Source: RGIG5612 sp050944475
GTDB lineage: Bacteria; Bacillota; Clostridia; Lachnospirales; Lachnospiraceae
Assembly (NCBI GenBank): GCA_050944475.1
Contig: JBMNRD010000006.1
Span: 62,001-126,000 of the forward strand
Direction: 5' to 3'
DNA: 64,000 nt
The notes under the pieces were generated by a model, which saw nothing but the letters and a program-made list of their open reading frames with translations, was not told where the DNA came from and searched no databases. Position 1 is the stretch's first letter. Every line of letters starts with the position of its first letter. Positions 50,397 through 59,109 of the stretch are shown piece after piece. Made by a program: the position numbers and the translations under genes.

Positions 50397-51932
50397 ATGA
50401 AACAACACATACTACTTATTCTGGACGGCTTCGGAGTGTCCCGTAATTCCGAAGGAAATGCCGTCGCGGCGGCCCAAACCCCCGTGATTGACAAGTTAAT
50501 GAAGGAATACCCTTTTGTACTTGGAAATGCATCCGGACTTGCGGTGGGGCTTCCCGAGGGACAGATGGGCAATTCCGAAGTGGGACATCTGAATATGGGT
50601 GCCGGCAGAATTGTTTATCAGGACATTACAAGAATAACAAAATCCATTGAGGACGGAGATTTTTTCGAAAAAAAAGAGCTCCTTGATGCTATCGACGGCT
50701 GCAAAAAGAACGGGAGAGATCTTCACATATGCGGACTTCTCTCGGACGGAGGAGTGCACAGCATGAATACCCACCTGTATGCACTGCTCAGGCTGGCAAA
50801 GCAAAGAGGGCTTGAACGGGTTTATATTCATGCCTTCATGGACGGACGCGATACCCCGCCTACTGCAGGGATAGATTACATCCGTGAGCTTGAGGATAAG
50901 TGCAGGAAATATACCGGAAAGATAGCAACCGTCTGCGGTCGATATTGGGCAATGGACAGGGATAACAGATGGGACCGGGTGGAAAGGGCGTACAGGGCCC
51001 TGACAGAGGGCGAGGGCGTAGCGGAAATCGACCCTGTCAAAGTAATGGAACGCAGCTATAGCGCCGGCGTTACAGATGAATTTATCGAGCCTTCCGTCAT
51101 TACTTATGACGGGCGACCAACAGCCGTGATAAAGGATGGAGATTCGGTTATATTCTTCAATTTCAGACCGGACAGGGCAAGGGAGATTACCCGGGCCTTT
51201 TGCTGTAATGACTTTGATGGCTTCCCGCGGGGAGAAAGAATAAAAACCGATTATGTGTGTTTTACTGAGTATGATGTGACCATACCCAATAAACGGATTG
51301 TGTTTGAGGAAGAGAAACTTAAGGATACCTTCGGTGAATATCTGTCAAGACAGGGCCTTAGACAGGCAAGAATTGCCGAAACCGAAAAATACGCCCACGT
51401 GACATTTTTCTTTAACGGGGGAGTCGAGGCGCCGTATCCCGGCGAGGACCGCTTTCTGATTCCGTCGCCGAAGGTTGCAACCTATGACCTTCAGCCGGAG
51501 ATGAGTGCCCCGGCGGTTTGCGACAAAATCGTTGAAGTTATCGAGGCGGGGGAGCATGATGTTGTAATTGCCAATTTTGCCAATGCCGACATGGTGGGAC
51601 ATACCGGCGTGATGGAGGCTGCGGTTTCGGCACTCGAAGCCGTGGATTTTTCCGTCGGAAAGGTTGTGGAGGCCGTGAAGAAATCAGGGGCGGTGATGTT
51701 CCTGTGTGCAGACCACGGAAATGCGGAGGAGATGATTCATTTCGGAACAAATCAGCCCCGGACAGCCCATACCTGCAATCCCGTTCCCTTTATATTGATA
51801 AATGCAGACGAAGGTTTCGGACTGCGCGAGGGCGGCAGGCTGTGCGACATAGTACCGACAATAATTGACAGCATGGGTCTGGAAAAGCCTCCGGCGATGA
51901 CAGGAGAGAGCCTGCTTATCAGGAATGCATAA
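50397..51932 (+). CDS. gpmI: 2,3-bisphosphoglycerate-independent phosphoglycerate mutase
   Basis: The 511-residue enzyme of the alkaline-phosphatase superfamily shows LLILDGFGVS, the catalytic serine region QMGNSEVGHLNMGAGR, DGRDTPP, NFRPDRAREITRAF and FLCADHGNAEEM with metal ligands. It interconverts 3- and 2-phosphoglycerate using two Mn ions. AGAAGGAAAT precedes the ATG. Confidence 0.96.
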   Translation: MKQHILLILDGFGVSRNSEGNAVAAAQTPVIDKLMKEYPFVLGNASGLAVGLPEGQMGNSEVGHLNMGAGRIVYQDITRITKSIEDGDFFEKKELLDAIDGCKKNGRDLHICGLLSDGGVHSMNTHLYALLRLAKQRGLERVYIHAFMDGRDTPPTAGIDYIRELEDKCRKYTGKIATVCGRYWAMDRDNRWDRVERAYRALTEGEGVAEIDPVKVMERSYSAGVTDEFIEPSVITYDGRPTAVIKDGDSVIFFNFRPDRAREITRAFCCNDFDGFPRGERIKTDYVCFTEYDVTIPNKRIVFEEEKLKDTFGEYLSRQGLRQARIAETEKYAHVTFFFNGGVEAPYPGEDRFLIPSPKVATYDLQPEMSAPAVCDKIVEVIEAGEHDVVIANFANADMVGHTGVMEAAVSALEAVDFSVGKVVEAVKKSGAVMFLCADHGNAEEMIHFGTNQPRTAHTCNPVPFILINADEGFGLREGGRLCDIVPTIIDSMGLEKPPAMTGESLLIRNA

Positions 51933-52037
51933 GAACATTTTCACGGAGGCCGCAAAGTTTTTCTTGCATTGGACGGGGGCCTGTGATAACATACATGAGG
52001 TTATTTTCAGTTATATTATGCAAAGGGGGTTAGTTCC

Positions 52038-52280
52038 TTGGTATTTTATCTTATAGCGACTATTGTCATGGTTATCATGAGTGTTGTGCTTGTGGTGGCG
52101 GTTGTGCTTCAGGAAAGCCAGTCAAGCGGATTGTCCGGCTCAATCAGCGGAGGCTCAAGTAATTATTGGAGCGGAAGCAGGAGCAAGGAAGGGCGTCTGG
52201 CGAAGATTACCACCATCGCGGGAATTATATTCATTGTGGCGGCGATTCTGCTGAATGTGGGATTGTTCACAAAGATGTAA
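52038..52280 (+). CDS. secG: Protein translocase subunit SecG
   Basis: The 80-residue protein has two membrane helices and the SecG signature VLQESQSSGLSGSISGG. TTG 52038 follows AAGGGGG by about ten bases; no ATG is available nearer. It is part of the SecYEG channel. A clear terminator follows. Confidence 0.93.
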   Translation: MVFYLIATIVMVIMSVVLVVAVVLQESQSSGLSGSISGGSSNYWSGSRSKEGRLAKITTIAGIIFIVAAILLNVGLFTKM

Positions 52281-52290
52281 GACAAAAAGC

Positions 52291-52317
52291 AAACACTCCC
52301 TGAGGGGAGTGTTTTTA
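52291..52317 (+). terminator. Rho-independent terminator after secG
   Basis: AAACACTCCC (52291-52300) pairs perfectly with GGGAGTGTTT (52305-52314) around four bases, with TT after the stem. Confidence 0.85.
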
Positions 52318-52335
52318 ACATAATTAAGATTTATT

Positions 52336-52803
52336 ATGAGTAAGGATGCAATCAAACTGATTACCAACAATAAAAAGGCTTACCACGATTATTTCGTGGA
52401 GGAAAAATATGAGGCAGGCATTGAACTTATCGGGACCGAAGTCAAGTCTTTGCGCATGGGCAAATGCAGCATTAAGGAGGCTTTTGTTCGCATTAAGGAC
52501 GGAGAGGTCTTTGTTTACGGAATGAATATTCCCCCGTACGAAAAGGGAAATATTTTCAATCGTGATCCGCTGAGAGTCAGAAAGCTGCTCATGCACCGTC
52601 GGGAAATAAGCAAGCTGACGGGGAAGGTTGCCCGGCAGGGCTATACTCTTGTACCGCTGCAGGTGTATTTCAAGGGAAGCTTTGTGAAGGTGGAAGTAGG
52701 TCTTTGCAAGGGCAAGAAGCTCTATGACAAGAGAGAGGATATAGCCGAAAAGGACAGGCGCAGGGAAGCCGAAAGGGATTTCAAAGTGCGTGTCCAAAGA
52801 TAG
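52336..52803 (+). CDS. smpB: SsrA-binding protein SmpB
   Basis: The 155-residue protein shows NKKAYHDYFVEEKYEAGIEL, GTEVKSLRMGKCSIKEAFV and the C-terminal KGKKLYDKREDIAEKDR, as in SmpB. It delivers tmRNA to stalled ribosomes. The tmRNA gene itself is 1.5 kb downstream, beyond a MATE gene. The rnr gene often found next to smpB is absent. Confidence 0.96.
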   Translation: MSKDAIKLITNNKKAYHDYFVEEKYEAGIELIGTEVKSLRMGKCSIKEAFVRIKDGEVFVYGMNIPPYEKGNIFNRDPLRVRKLLMHRREISKLTGKVARQGYTLVPLQVYFKGSFVKVEVGLCKGKKLYDKREDIAEKDRRREAERDFKVRVQR

Positions 52804-52832
52804 GCATTTATTCAGCTAAAAAACAGAAAGGG

Positions 52833-52852
52833 CCGGTGCATTCCCGCACCGG
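52833..52852 (+). terminator. Hairpin after smpB
   Basis: CCGGTGC (52833-52839) pairs with GCACCGG (52846-52852) around ATTCCC. Only TT follows, so it may be a weak terminator. Confidence 0.55.
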
Positions 52853-52869
52853 TTCACTGGAAAAATATA

Positions 52870-54228
52870 ATGAAGAAAAATCTGAATATGATTACGGGGA
52901 GCCCCTTCAGGTCGCTGCTGGCTTTTGCCCTGCCCATGGTGCTTGGCAATCTTTTCCAGCAGCTGTATCAGATTGTGGATTCAATTATTGTCGGCAAGGT
53001 ACTGGGACAGAAGGCCCTGTCCGCGGTGGGGAGCACATTCTCAATCTGCCATCTTTATGTAGGAATTGCCCTTGGACTGGGCACAGGCTGCATGATTGTA
53101 TTTTCGCAACTTCTCGGGGCAAGGCGTTTTGTACGCATGAAGACCGCTTTCTATACTGCAATCATCACATTTGCATTACTCAGCATTGCTGCCCTTGTTA
53201 TCGGATTGGTGTCTACCGAAGGAATTTTGCAACTTACGAACATACCCGAGGAAATTTATCCCGATGCAAGAATTTACTACCGCTTATATGTTTTGGGTTT
53301 CCCGGCACTGTTTGTTTATAATATTGCCAGCTCCGTGTTCAATTCACTGGGGAAAAGCAAAATTACACTTTTTTTGCTGATGGGCACATCACTGTTGAAT
53401 GTTGCACTTGACCTTTGGTTTGTAATCGGTCTTGGCCAGGGCGTGGCCGGCGCCGCCATCGCTACCGATATTTCCCTGTATGTGGCGGCGATTGTTGCAA
53501 TTATTCTGGTACTGGTCCATGTAAAGAAAAACTACAAGACTGAGGAGCGGGCGGATATCTTCGAGTTCAGGATTCTCGGCAATATGCTTAAGGTTGCCAT
53601 TCCCACAATGATTGTCCAGATTGTGGTGTCGGTCGGGTATGTGGCGCTTCAGTCACTGGTAAACACTTTCGGCATCGATATCATTTCCGGTTACGTAGCA
53701 GGCTATAAGATTGATGCCTTGTGCGCCATTCCCATGGTTCAAATCGGCAATGCTATGGCAACCTACACCGGGCAGAACGTGGGCGCAAATCAGTATGACA
53801 GGGTTTATAAGGGCTTGAAGGTGGCATCTGCCACGGTTGCTGTGATATTTGCGGTTTTCGCGTCAATTATCTGGCTGTTCGGAAGGCAGATGATAGGTTT
53901 GTTTATGGATGCAAATGCCGGCGCTGCGGCCTATGACGCAGGCGTGGGTTACATGAGGGTAATGTGCTCCACGTATATTCTGCTCGGCCTGATGTATATT
54001 TTTGCGGCTACCCTGCGCGGCGCCGGTGATGCAATAATGTCCGTGCTCGCGGTAATATTGAATTTCGGCACCAGGGTAGCCTTTGCCTATATCATGGTTC
54101 ACATTACCGGCTCGGAACTGGCAATTTGGTGGTCCAACCCCATAGGCTGGATGGTCGCGCTTGTTATTTGCGGACTGCGTTTCAAGAGCGGTGCCTGGAA
54201 AACAAAACGGCTGGCAGACAGGGTATAG
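52870..54228 (+). CDS. MATE-family efflux transporter
   Basis: The 452-residue protein has 12 predicted membrane helices in two similar halves, beginning with PFRSLLAFALPMVLGNLFQQLYQ and LGQKALSAVGSTFS, typical of MATE (DinF/NorM-like) exporters driven by H+ or Na+. Drug substrates cannot be predicted. It lies between smpB and the tmRNA gene, apparently as an individual transcription unit without a good promoter in the 66-bp gap. Confidence 0.92.
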   Translation: MKKNLNMITGSPFRSLLAFALPMVLGNLFQQLYQIVDSIIVGKVLGQKALSAVGSTFSICHLYVGIALGLGTGCMIVFSQLLGARRFVRMKTAFYTAIITFALLSIAALVIGLVSTEGILQLTNIPEEIYPDARIYYRLYVLGFPALFVYNIASSVFNSLGKSKITLFLLMGTSLLNVALDLWFVIGLGQGVAGAAIATDISLYVAAIVAIILVLVHVKKNYKTEERADIFEFRILGNMLKVAIPTMIVQIVVSVGYVALQSLVNTFGIDIISGYVAGYKIDALCAIPMVQIGNAMATYTGQNVGANQYDRVYKGLKVASATVAVIFAVFASIIWLFGRQMIGLFMDANAGAAAYDAGVGYMRVMCSTYILLGLMYIFAATLRGAGDAIMSVLAVILNFGTRVAFAYIMVHITGSELAIWWSNPIGWMVALVICGLRFKSGAWKTKRLADRV

Positions 54229-54261
54229 CAAGACGGCCGGCAAAGGACGCGAAAAAAACAC

Positions 54262-54289
54262 TTTATTTTCTGAATAATAGTGGTATAAT
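54262..54289 (+). promoter_or_regulatory. Promoter of the tmRNA gene
   Basis: TATAAT at 54284-54289 has TTTATT (54262-54267) 16 bp upstream as a poor -35 element. The mature tmRNA 5' end at 54322 lies about 30 bp further, so RNase P trimming is expected. Confidence 0.6.
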
Positions 54290-54321
54290 ATATTTGCCGG
54301 CAGATGACCGGTAACCTTTAC

Positions 54322-54666
54322 GGGGCTGTAAAGGTTTCGACGGGGTTTTAGAAGCACCGCAAGCCACTGGTGGCGGTCAACCACCATAAAATGGCCAATT
54401 TAAATCAAACGCTAAGAATAACAAATTAGCACTGGCAGCTTAACAGCCGCCCGCGGGCTCGGGAGCCCATCGCCCGGTTCACCCGCGTCATTCAGGTGGG
54501 ACACTCCACGGCCTAAGCTTTGCAGCCGCGGAAAACTTATGAAGCTACCTTGCAGAAAAGTCTGTCTTTGGGGATTTTTGCCGGGGAAATAACGTTTCAA
54601 AGACTGTAGTGGGAGAAAGCGCTGTGAAAGAGATTTCGGACGCGGGTTCAATTCCCGCCAGCTCCA
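54322..54666 (+). ncRNA. ssrA: Transfer-messenger RNA (tmRNA)
   Basis: The 345-base RNA begins GGGGCTGTAAAGGTTTCGAC and ends CGGGTTCAATTCCCGCCAGC then TCCA, the paired tRNA-like ends. The tag reading frame runs from about GCT at 54411 to TAA at 54441-54443 and encodes AKNNKLALAA, ending in the usual LAA degron. The 3' CCA is not encoded (TCG follows). smpB is 1.5 kb upstream. It rescues stalled ribosomes. Confidence 0.96.
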
Positions 54667-54670
54667 TCGG

Positions 54671-54714
54671 AAAAGGCCGCAGATTTTGATAGAAAGTCAG
54701 CTGCCTTTTACTTT
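54671..54714 (+). terminator. tmRNA terminator; copy 1 of a recurring sequence
   Basis: AAAAGGC (54671-54677) pairs with GCCTTTT (54703-54709). The inner GCAGATTTTGATAGAAA (54679-54695) recurs at 55385-55401. Confidence 0.7.
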
Positions 54715-54738
54715 TGTTAAAGCATATTGAGTTAAAAC

Positions 54739-54768
54739 TTGCATAGCGCTTGCCATCGCATTTATAAT
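54739..54768 (+). promoter_or_regulatory. Promoter of the first prepilin gene
   Basis: TTGCAT (54739-54744) and TATAAT (54763-54768) are 18 bp apart, about 100 bp before GTG 54867. Confidence 0.6.
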
Positions 54769-54866
54769 CATTTCGGTCCGTAATAAACGCAAAGAATGTT
54801 TATTTCATAGAACTAAATTGGTGCAGTTGTAAAACTTTCCGACAAAAATATGGGAGTTGATTAAAA

Positions 54867-55325
54867 GTGAAAATCAGAAGGAATAAAGGTTTTACCCTAA
54901 TGGAATTACTTATCGTGGTAGCAATCATCTGCGTCCTCGTAGCTATAGCTATTCCTGTTTATAACGGTTTGTTGGAGAAGGCCAGGGTCGCGGCGGATGC
55001 CGCAATCCTTAGGAGCGCCAAAACCGCATTTGCAGTTCAAGAGATGACAACGGGCAAAAAACCCGGGCATAGAGCAGTTTACGATAATGTAAGCGGTACA
55101 TTCATTGAAAGAAAGCAATATGTAGATGACGGAATGTATGCAAAGTATAAGTATTACGGTCAGTCCTATAATTCGAACGGCGGAAAGAGTCAGCAAGGTG
55201 AGCCCAGCGTAGGTACAAATGCCCATATATATGTTGATCATCTTGCCGAAGAGGGCTACGGTCCCGATGCTTTGGTCTGGTGGGCCGAGGACAAAAAATT
55301 AAACCCCAAACGGTGGGGTAATTGA
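54867..55325 (+). CDS. Orphan type IV prepilin-like protein
   Basis: GTG 54867 follows GGGAG at 54852-54856. The 152-residue protein has a short basic leader and the prepilin cleavage/methylation segment GFTLMELLIVVAIICVLVAI, followed by IPVYNGLLEKARVAADAAIL, a pseudopilin-like helix. The C-terminal 100 residues are soluble, ending AEDKKLNPKRWGN. No pilus ATPase, platform protein or prepilin peptidase lies in the window, so assembly would depend on genes elsewhere. It lies just downstream of ssrA. Confidence 0.85.
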   Translation: MKIRRNKGFTLMELLIVVAIICVLVAIAIPVYNGLLEKARVAADAAILRSAKTAFAVQEMTTGKKPGHRAVYDNVSGTFIERKQYVDDGMYAKYKYYGQSYNSNGGKSQQGEPSVGTNAHIYVDHLAEEGYGPDALVWWAEDKKLNPKRWGN

Positions 55326-55380
55326 GAGTTTGTACCCAGTTGCTGAAATTCTATCAGTATATGATTTCTTTTCCGGATAA

Positions 55381-55437
55381 GGCAGCAGATTTTGATAGAA
55401 AATCTGCCGCTTTTTTTGTTTGCTGAACCCGCTTGAA
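55381..55437 (+). terminator. Terminator after the prepilin; copy 2 of the recurring sequence
   Basis: AGCAGATTTT pairs with AAAATCTGCC in part around GATAG, followed by T7 at 55411-55417. Its first half matches the tmRNA terminator (54679-54695), and its second half (55404-55436) matches 60221-60253 in 30 of 33 bases. Confidence 0.75.
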
Positions 55438-55520
55438 ATAAAGAGAGTGGCACAGGCATTTTATTTCAAGTTTAATTGACAAGTTGAAATAAGGTGTCTA
55501 TAATATGATTGTTATTTCAA
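55433..55520. promoter_or_regulatory. Four TTATTTCAA half-sites around the fic promoter
   Basis: The nonamer occurs at 55433-55441 (inverted), 55461-55469 (direct), 55484-55492 (inverted) and 55512-55520 (direct), all without mismatch. The second and third flank the -35 box and the fourth lies just after the predicted transcript start. This is the pattern of a cooperative repressor operator; the fic product's own winged helix is a candidate binder. Confidence 0.75.
55476..55504 (+). promoter_or_regulatory. Strong sigma-70 promoter of fic
   Basis: TTGACA (55476-55481) and TATAAT (55499-55504), both consensus, are 17 bp apart. Operator half-sites flank and overlap the region. Confidence 0.88.
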
Positions 55521-55539
55521 TTAGAATGGAGATGTGGAT

Positions 55540-56682
55540 ATGAATAATCGAGCAGGATCGTACAGAACGAACCTTTCCGGAGAGACGGAGTACAAATCCT
55601 TTATACCAAATCTCCTGCCGCCAAAGCCGGAGGTGGAAATGAATAATGACATGGTCTCTTGGCTTGTAAGGGCGAACAGGGCGATTTCAACCCTTGAGAG
55701 CATATCCTCAAGGATTCCCGATATGGCCTTGTTTGTTTCCATGTATGTCAGAAAAGAAGCTCTGATGTCATCGCAGATTGAAGGAACGCAGGCAACGCTT
55801 GAAGACATCTTCGATCCGATGATTGAGAAGAATACCAATAGAAATGTGGCGGATGTCGTCAATTATATCAAAGCGACAGAATATGCGGTAAAACGATTGA
55901 ATACGCTGCCACTTTGCAACAGATTGATTAAAGAAACACACGCGGTATTAATGGAAGGTGTACGCGGACAGGAAAAAACTCCCGGAGAGTTTAGACGTTC
56001 TCAAAACTGGATTGGCGGTCAGGACAGCACATTGAAAAATGCCGGATATATTCCTCCAAATCCTGAAGATATGAATTCGGCTATGTCTGACCTCGAAAAA
56101 TATATGAATAGCGAGAACGGTTTGGACTTTCTTATCAGGGCAGCGCTGATTCATTATCAATTTGAGACAATTCACCCGTTCCTGGACGGAAACGGAAGAG
56201 TCGGACGTTTGCTGATTACCCTGTTTCTGATGGAGAAAAAAGTTCTGACAACCCCGGTGCTTTATATTTCCTATTTCCTGAAAAAGAACCGCGTGGAATA
56301 CTATGATCGGATGACCGAGGTAAGGCTCAAGGGAAATTATGAACAGTGGATCAGGTTCTTCCTTATGGCAATTGACGAGTCCGCACAGGATGCTATCGCA
56401 TCAGTTGATGAAATAACAGCCTTGCAAGCCGAAAACCGTGAAAAAGTAAGCGCAATGGGCAGGGCATCGAAAAACGCATTGTTGGTGTTTGAATATTTAG
56501 CGTCCAATCCGATTATTAATATAGGAAAGACGGCTGAAGCGTTGGATGTTTCCTATAACACGGTTTCTGCTGCGGTAAAACGGCTTATGGATGCGGATAT
56601 TCTTGTTCAAGCTGAAAATGCAAACAGAAACCGTACCTTTGCCTACAGAGACTATCTGGACATTCTGCGTAGAGGAACTTAA
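55540..56682 (+). CDS. Class II Fic protein (AMP-transferase fold) with C-terminal winged helix
   Basis: ATG 55540 follows GGAG at 55528-55531. The 380-residue protein has the inhibitory motif SSQIEG at residues 77-82 ([S/T]xxxE[G/N], ahead of the Fic core, so class II), the Fic active loop HPFLDGNGRVGR at about 212-223 with the catalytic His, and a winged helix at about 315-375 (GKTAEALDVSYNTVSAAVKR). Such proteins transfer AMP to targets, and some class II members also regulate transcription. A strong promoter within clustered half-sites suggests self-regulation. Target unknown. Confidence 0.92.
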   Translation: MNNRAGSYRTNLSGETEYKSFIPNLLPPKPEVEMNNDMVSWLVRANRAISTLESISSRIPDMALFVSMYVRKEALMSSQIEGTQATLEDIFDPMIEKNTNRNVADVVNYIKATEYAVKRLNTLPLCNRLIKETHAVLMEGVRGQEKTPGEFRRSQNWIGGQDSTLKNAGYIPPNPEDMNSAMSDLEKYMNSENGLDFLIRAALIHYQFETIHPFLDGNGRVGRLLITLFLMEKKVLTTPVLYISYFLKKNRVEYYDRMTEVRLKGNYEQWIRFFLMAIDESAQDAIASVDEITALQAENREKVSAMGRASKNALLVFEYLASNPIINIGKTAEALDVSYNTVSAAVKRLMDADILVQAENANRNRTFAYRDYLDILRRGT

Positions 56683-56800
56683 GCGTTGATTTCAATGGGT
56701 TCACAAGTTTTAAAACGTATAGAAACAGCGCTTTATCCACGACTTATTCTCAGGTGAGGATGTCATAATAATGCTAATTTAATCAAACACTTAAATAATC

Positions 56801-56845
56801 CAAAGTGACAGAAATGTCACTTTGTGACAAAATGATGTCACTTTG
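56801..56845. repeat. TGTCACTTTG palindrome and extra half-site
   Basis: CAAAGTGACA (56801-56810) and TGTCACTTTG (56815-56824) are perfect ten-base arms around GAAA, and TGTCACTTTG recurs at 56836-56845. With GTGACA at 56824-56829 it forms a second, six-base palindrome. It lies in the 333-bp gap between fic and the ATPase gene. Confidence 0.75.
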
Positions 56846-56877
56846 AATGGAACAGAGAAATGACGACAATCTAATCA

Positions 56878-56946
56878 CAAATTACTCCGACAAAATATCG
56901 CAAATCATTCCGGCGAAATGCCTCAAATTACTCCAGAATTTTCTTG
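56878..56946 (+). repeat. Three 23-bp iterons
   Basis: CAAATTACTCC starts at 56878 and 56924, and CAAATCATTCC at 56901, so units repeat every 23 bp. The last one runs into the -35 box of the ATPase gene. Such direct repeats occur at replication origins, operators and at the ends of IS21-type elements; no transposase remains here. Confidence 0.6.
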
Positions 56947-56973
56947 ACAGAAGCCATATTACTGTATTAGAAT
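56944..56973 (+). promoter_or_regulatory. Promoter of the DUF4143-type ATPase gene
   Basis: TTGACA (56944-56949) and TAGAAT (56968-56973) are 18 bp apart, overlapping the third iteron. Confidence 0.65.
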
Positions 56974-57015
56974 TGGCATAGAAATATGTTTCTAAATGAT
57001 ATCGGGAAGTGTGGT

Positions 57016-58296
57016 ATGAAATACAAAAAACGAATTATAGATGGATTGCTGGATATAAATATGCAGGCTTTCGGTGCGACATGGATTAAAGGTCCAAAAG
57101 GATGCGGCAAGACGACATCAGCCAAGCAAAAGGCAAAAACCGTTGTTGAGTTCCAGGATGAGGAATATCGTGATAATTTATTAATGATTGGAGAAACCTC
57201 ACCCAAAAAATTATTGCTGGGTGAAAAACCGATACTCTTTGATGAATGGCAAGATGTACCGAAACTTTGGGGTGCTGTTCGTAAGGATGTTGATGATACC
57301 GGTAAAAAGGGCCAATACATTTTAACCGGCTCTTCTTCAAAAAATATAGATACCCCCCATACAGGCACACTGCGCATTAGTCAGTTAAAGATGCATCCTA
57401 TGAGTCTTTGGGAAAGTGAAGGGTCTAATGGTAGTGTTTCTTTAAAAAAATTATTTGAGCGGCCGGATTTTTTTGATGGTTGTAAATCGAATCTATCTAT
57501 AGACGATATTATTTATTCCATTTGCCGAGGAGGATGGCCCGGAATTTTTTCTATAAAAAATAACGGGACAAAATTGCAAGTGGCGCGGGAGTTGTTTAAG
57601 CAAACATATTCTGTGGATATTTCTAATATTGACGGAGTAAAAAGAAATGAAAGATGGGCTCAAGGTATATTGCAATCTTACGCACGAAATATTTGTACAA
57701 CGGCTGCAACAAAAACGATTTATGGTGATGTGAAAGCAAATCATAATATTGGAGAAAGTACTTTTTTTGAATATATTAATGCGTTAGAAAAACTTTTTAT
57801 AATTGATGACATAGATGCCTGGTCTCCGGCTATTCGATCGAAAACTGCAATTCGATCATCCCCTAAAAGAAATTTTATTGATCCGTCAATTGCTGTCGCG
57901 GCAATGGGACTTTCACCTGATTATTTTAATAGAGATTTTCAGACTTTGGGCTTTTTATTTGAATCGTTGTGTATCAGAGATTTAAAGATTTATTCATCCG
58001 CATTTGATGGAAGAATGTCTTATTATCGTGACCGTTACGGTTTGGAGGCCGATGGGGTTTTACATTTAAGTGACGGACGTTATGCACTCATAGAGTTTAA
58101 GTTGGGAGAATCCGGAATTGAAGAAGGAGCAAAGCATCTTTGTGAAATCGAAAGTTTGGTTAGAGAGTATAATAAAAAGGAAAAACAAAATCATCTCCGC
58201 ATGCCGGACTTGAAATTGGTAATTACCGCAACTCAATTTGGTTATCGGAGAGATGACGGTGTATTGGTTATTCCTATTGGCTGCTTAAAAGATTAA
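57016..58296 (+). CDS. AAA-type ATPase with DUF4143
   Basis: GGGAAG at 57004-57009 supports ATG 57016; an earlier ATG (56986) has no ribosome site. The 426-residue protein has Walker A KGPKGCGKTTSAKQ (about 26-39), a Walker B-like FDEWQDVPKLW, sensor TGSSS, and the C-terminal DUF4143 part with a nuclease-like end (YYRDRYGLEADGVLHL, then ALIEFKLGE). The family is common and variable between strains, and is often found in defence or toxin-antitoxin contexts. Base use is more AT-rich than in the core genes, which suggests transfer. Confidence 0.85.
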   Translation: MKYKKRIIDGLLDINMQAFGATWIKGPKGCGKTTSAKQKAKTVVEFQDEEYRDNLLMIGETSPKKLLLGEKPILFDEWQDVPKLWGAVRKDVDDTGKKGQYILTGSSSKNIDTPHTGTLRISQLKMHPMSLWESEGSNGSVSLKKLFERPDFFDGCKSNLSIDDIIYSICRGGWPGIFSIKNNGTKLQVARELFKQTYSVDISNIDGVKRNERWAQGILQSYARNICTTAATKTIYGDVKANHNIGESTFFEYINALEKLFIIDDIDAWSPAIRSKTAIRSSPKRNFIDPSIAVAAMGLSPDYFNRDFQTLGFLFESLCIRDLKIYSSAFDGRMSYYRDRYGLEADGVLHLSDGRYALIEFKLGESGIEEGAKHLCEIESLVREYNKKEKQNHLRMPDLKLVITATQFGYRRDDGVLVIPIGCLKD

Positions 58297-58431
58297 TGCC
58301 GGAATTAAAACTTTTTTAGATTATGTTAATTATTCTGATATATATGCAAATGTTAATTAATGTTGCTTGTATCAGAAGCAGTCGGTTTGTATCATAATAA
58401 TGTGCGAGTCAAACAGAAAGGGTACAGGATT

Positions 58432-58566
58432 ATGATTAATGAGAATATAAAGTATTTTCGAAAATCTAAAGGAATCACTCAAGAAGAAATGGCGGTAAAA
58501 TTAAATGTTGTACGGCAAACCGTCTCAAAGTGGGAAAATGCCGATTGTCTGGTATTATCCTCCTGA
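58432..58566 (+). pseudogene. Truncated XRE-family DNA-binding gene
   Basis: From ATG 58432 the frame encodes a normal XRE start (MINENIKYFRKSKGITQEEM then LNVVRQTVSKWEN), which stops after 44 residues as ADCLVLSS. Intact relatives go on with a C-terminal domain. The join to unrelated sequence lies directly after KWEN. A remnant hydrolase follows, so a deletion likely fused two gene ends. Confidence 0.7.
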
Positions 58567-58609
58567 AATTGGATTAAATGGAATGGTTTTTATAACTCGT
58601 AATATGTAG

Positions 58610-58939
58610 GATGGAACAGGCGAATATGACCTAAGATTCGGTAAAGCATTTTATGACTTTTCTTGGTTTCAGGGACTTGATCAAAGGGAGATGCTGAGCG
58701 AAATTAAATGTCCGACATTGATTCTTCATGTTGCTCCATCAAAGGAGACTGCACCGGGTTATTATGATAAAAATGGAATTCTGCTTTCGGCAATGGATGA
58801 AAAGGACGCGGAAGAAGTAAAGGCATTGATTAAGGGGAGTACGCTTAAATCCGGATATAAATCAAGTCACGACATCCATGCCGACTTGCCTAAACAGTTT
58901 ATTGAGGCTGTTATGGAGTTAAGCTTGCAAGCAGAATAA
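58610..58939 (+). pseudogene. C-terminal remnant of an alpha/beta hydrolase
   Basis: After TAG at 58607-58609 a frame of 109 codons encodes CPTLILHVAPSKET at about residues 35-48 and ends with SSHDIHADLPKQFIEAVM, the late strand, acid turn and catalytic-His (HDIH) region of alpha/beta hydrolases. The N-terminal half with the nucleophile elbow is missing. An internal ATG at 58691 could start 82 residues without a full fold. Confidence 0.6.
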
Positions 58940-59109
58940 AAACATTTGGCGAGTTATTAATAATAAGATAAACCTAGAATATTAAATATTAAATAAGGGG
59001 CGAACTTATTGGATAGATAGAACCTAATGAAGAATATATCATCAGTTATGCTGAGGCAGGTGAAGAGAATGTTTTACACAGGTTTGATGCAGCACGGTTT
59101 TTTAAATTT

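Noticed and set aside
58940..59109. Open frame reading NEEYIISYAEAGEENVLH
   Set aside because: It has stops close upstream and runs into the antisense of the prepilin gene; no ribosome site or family match.
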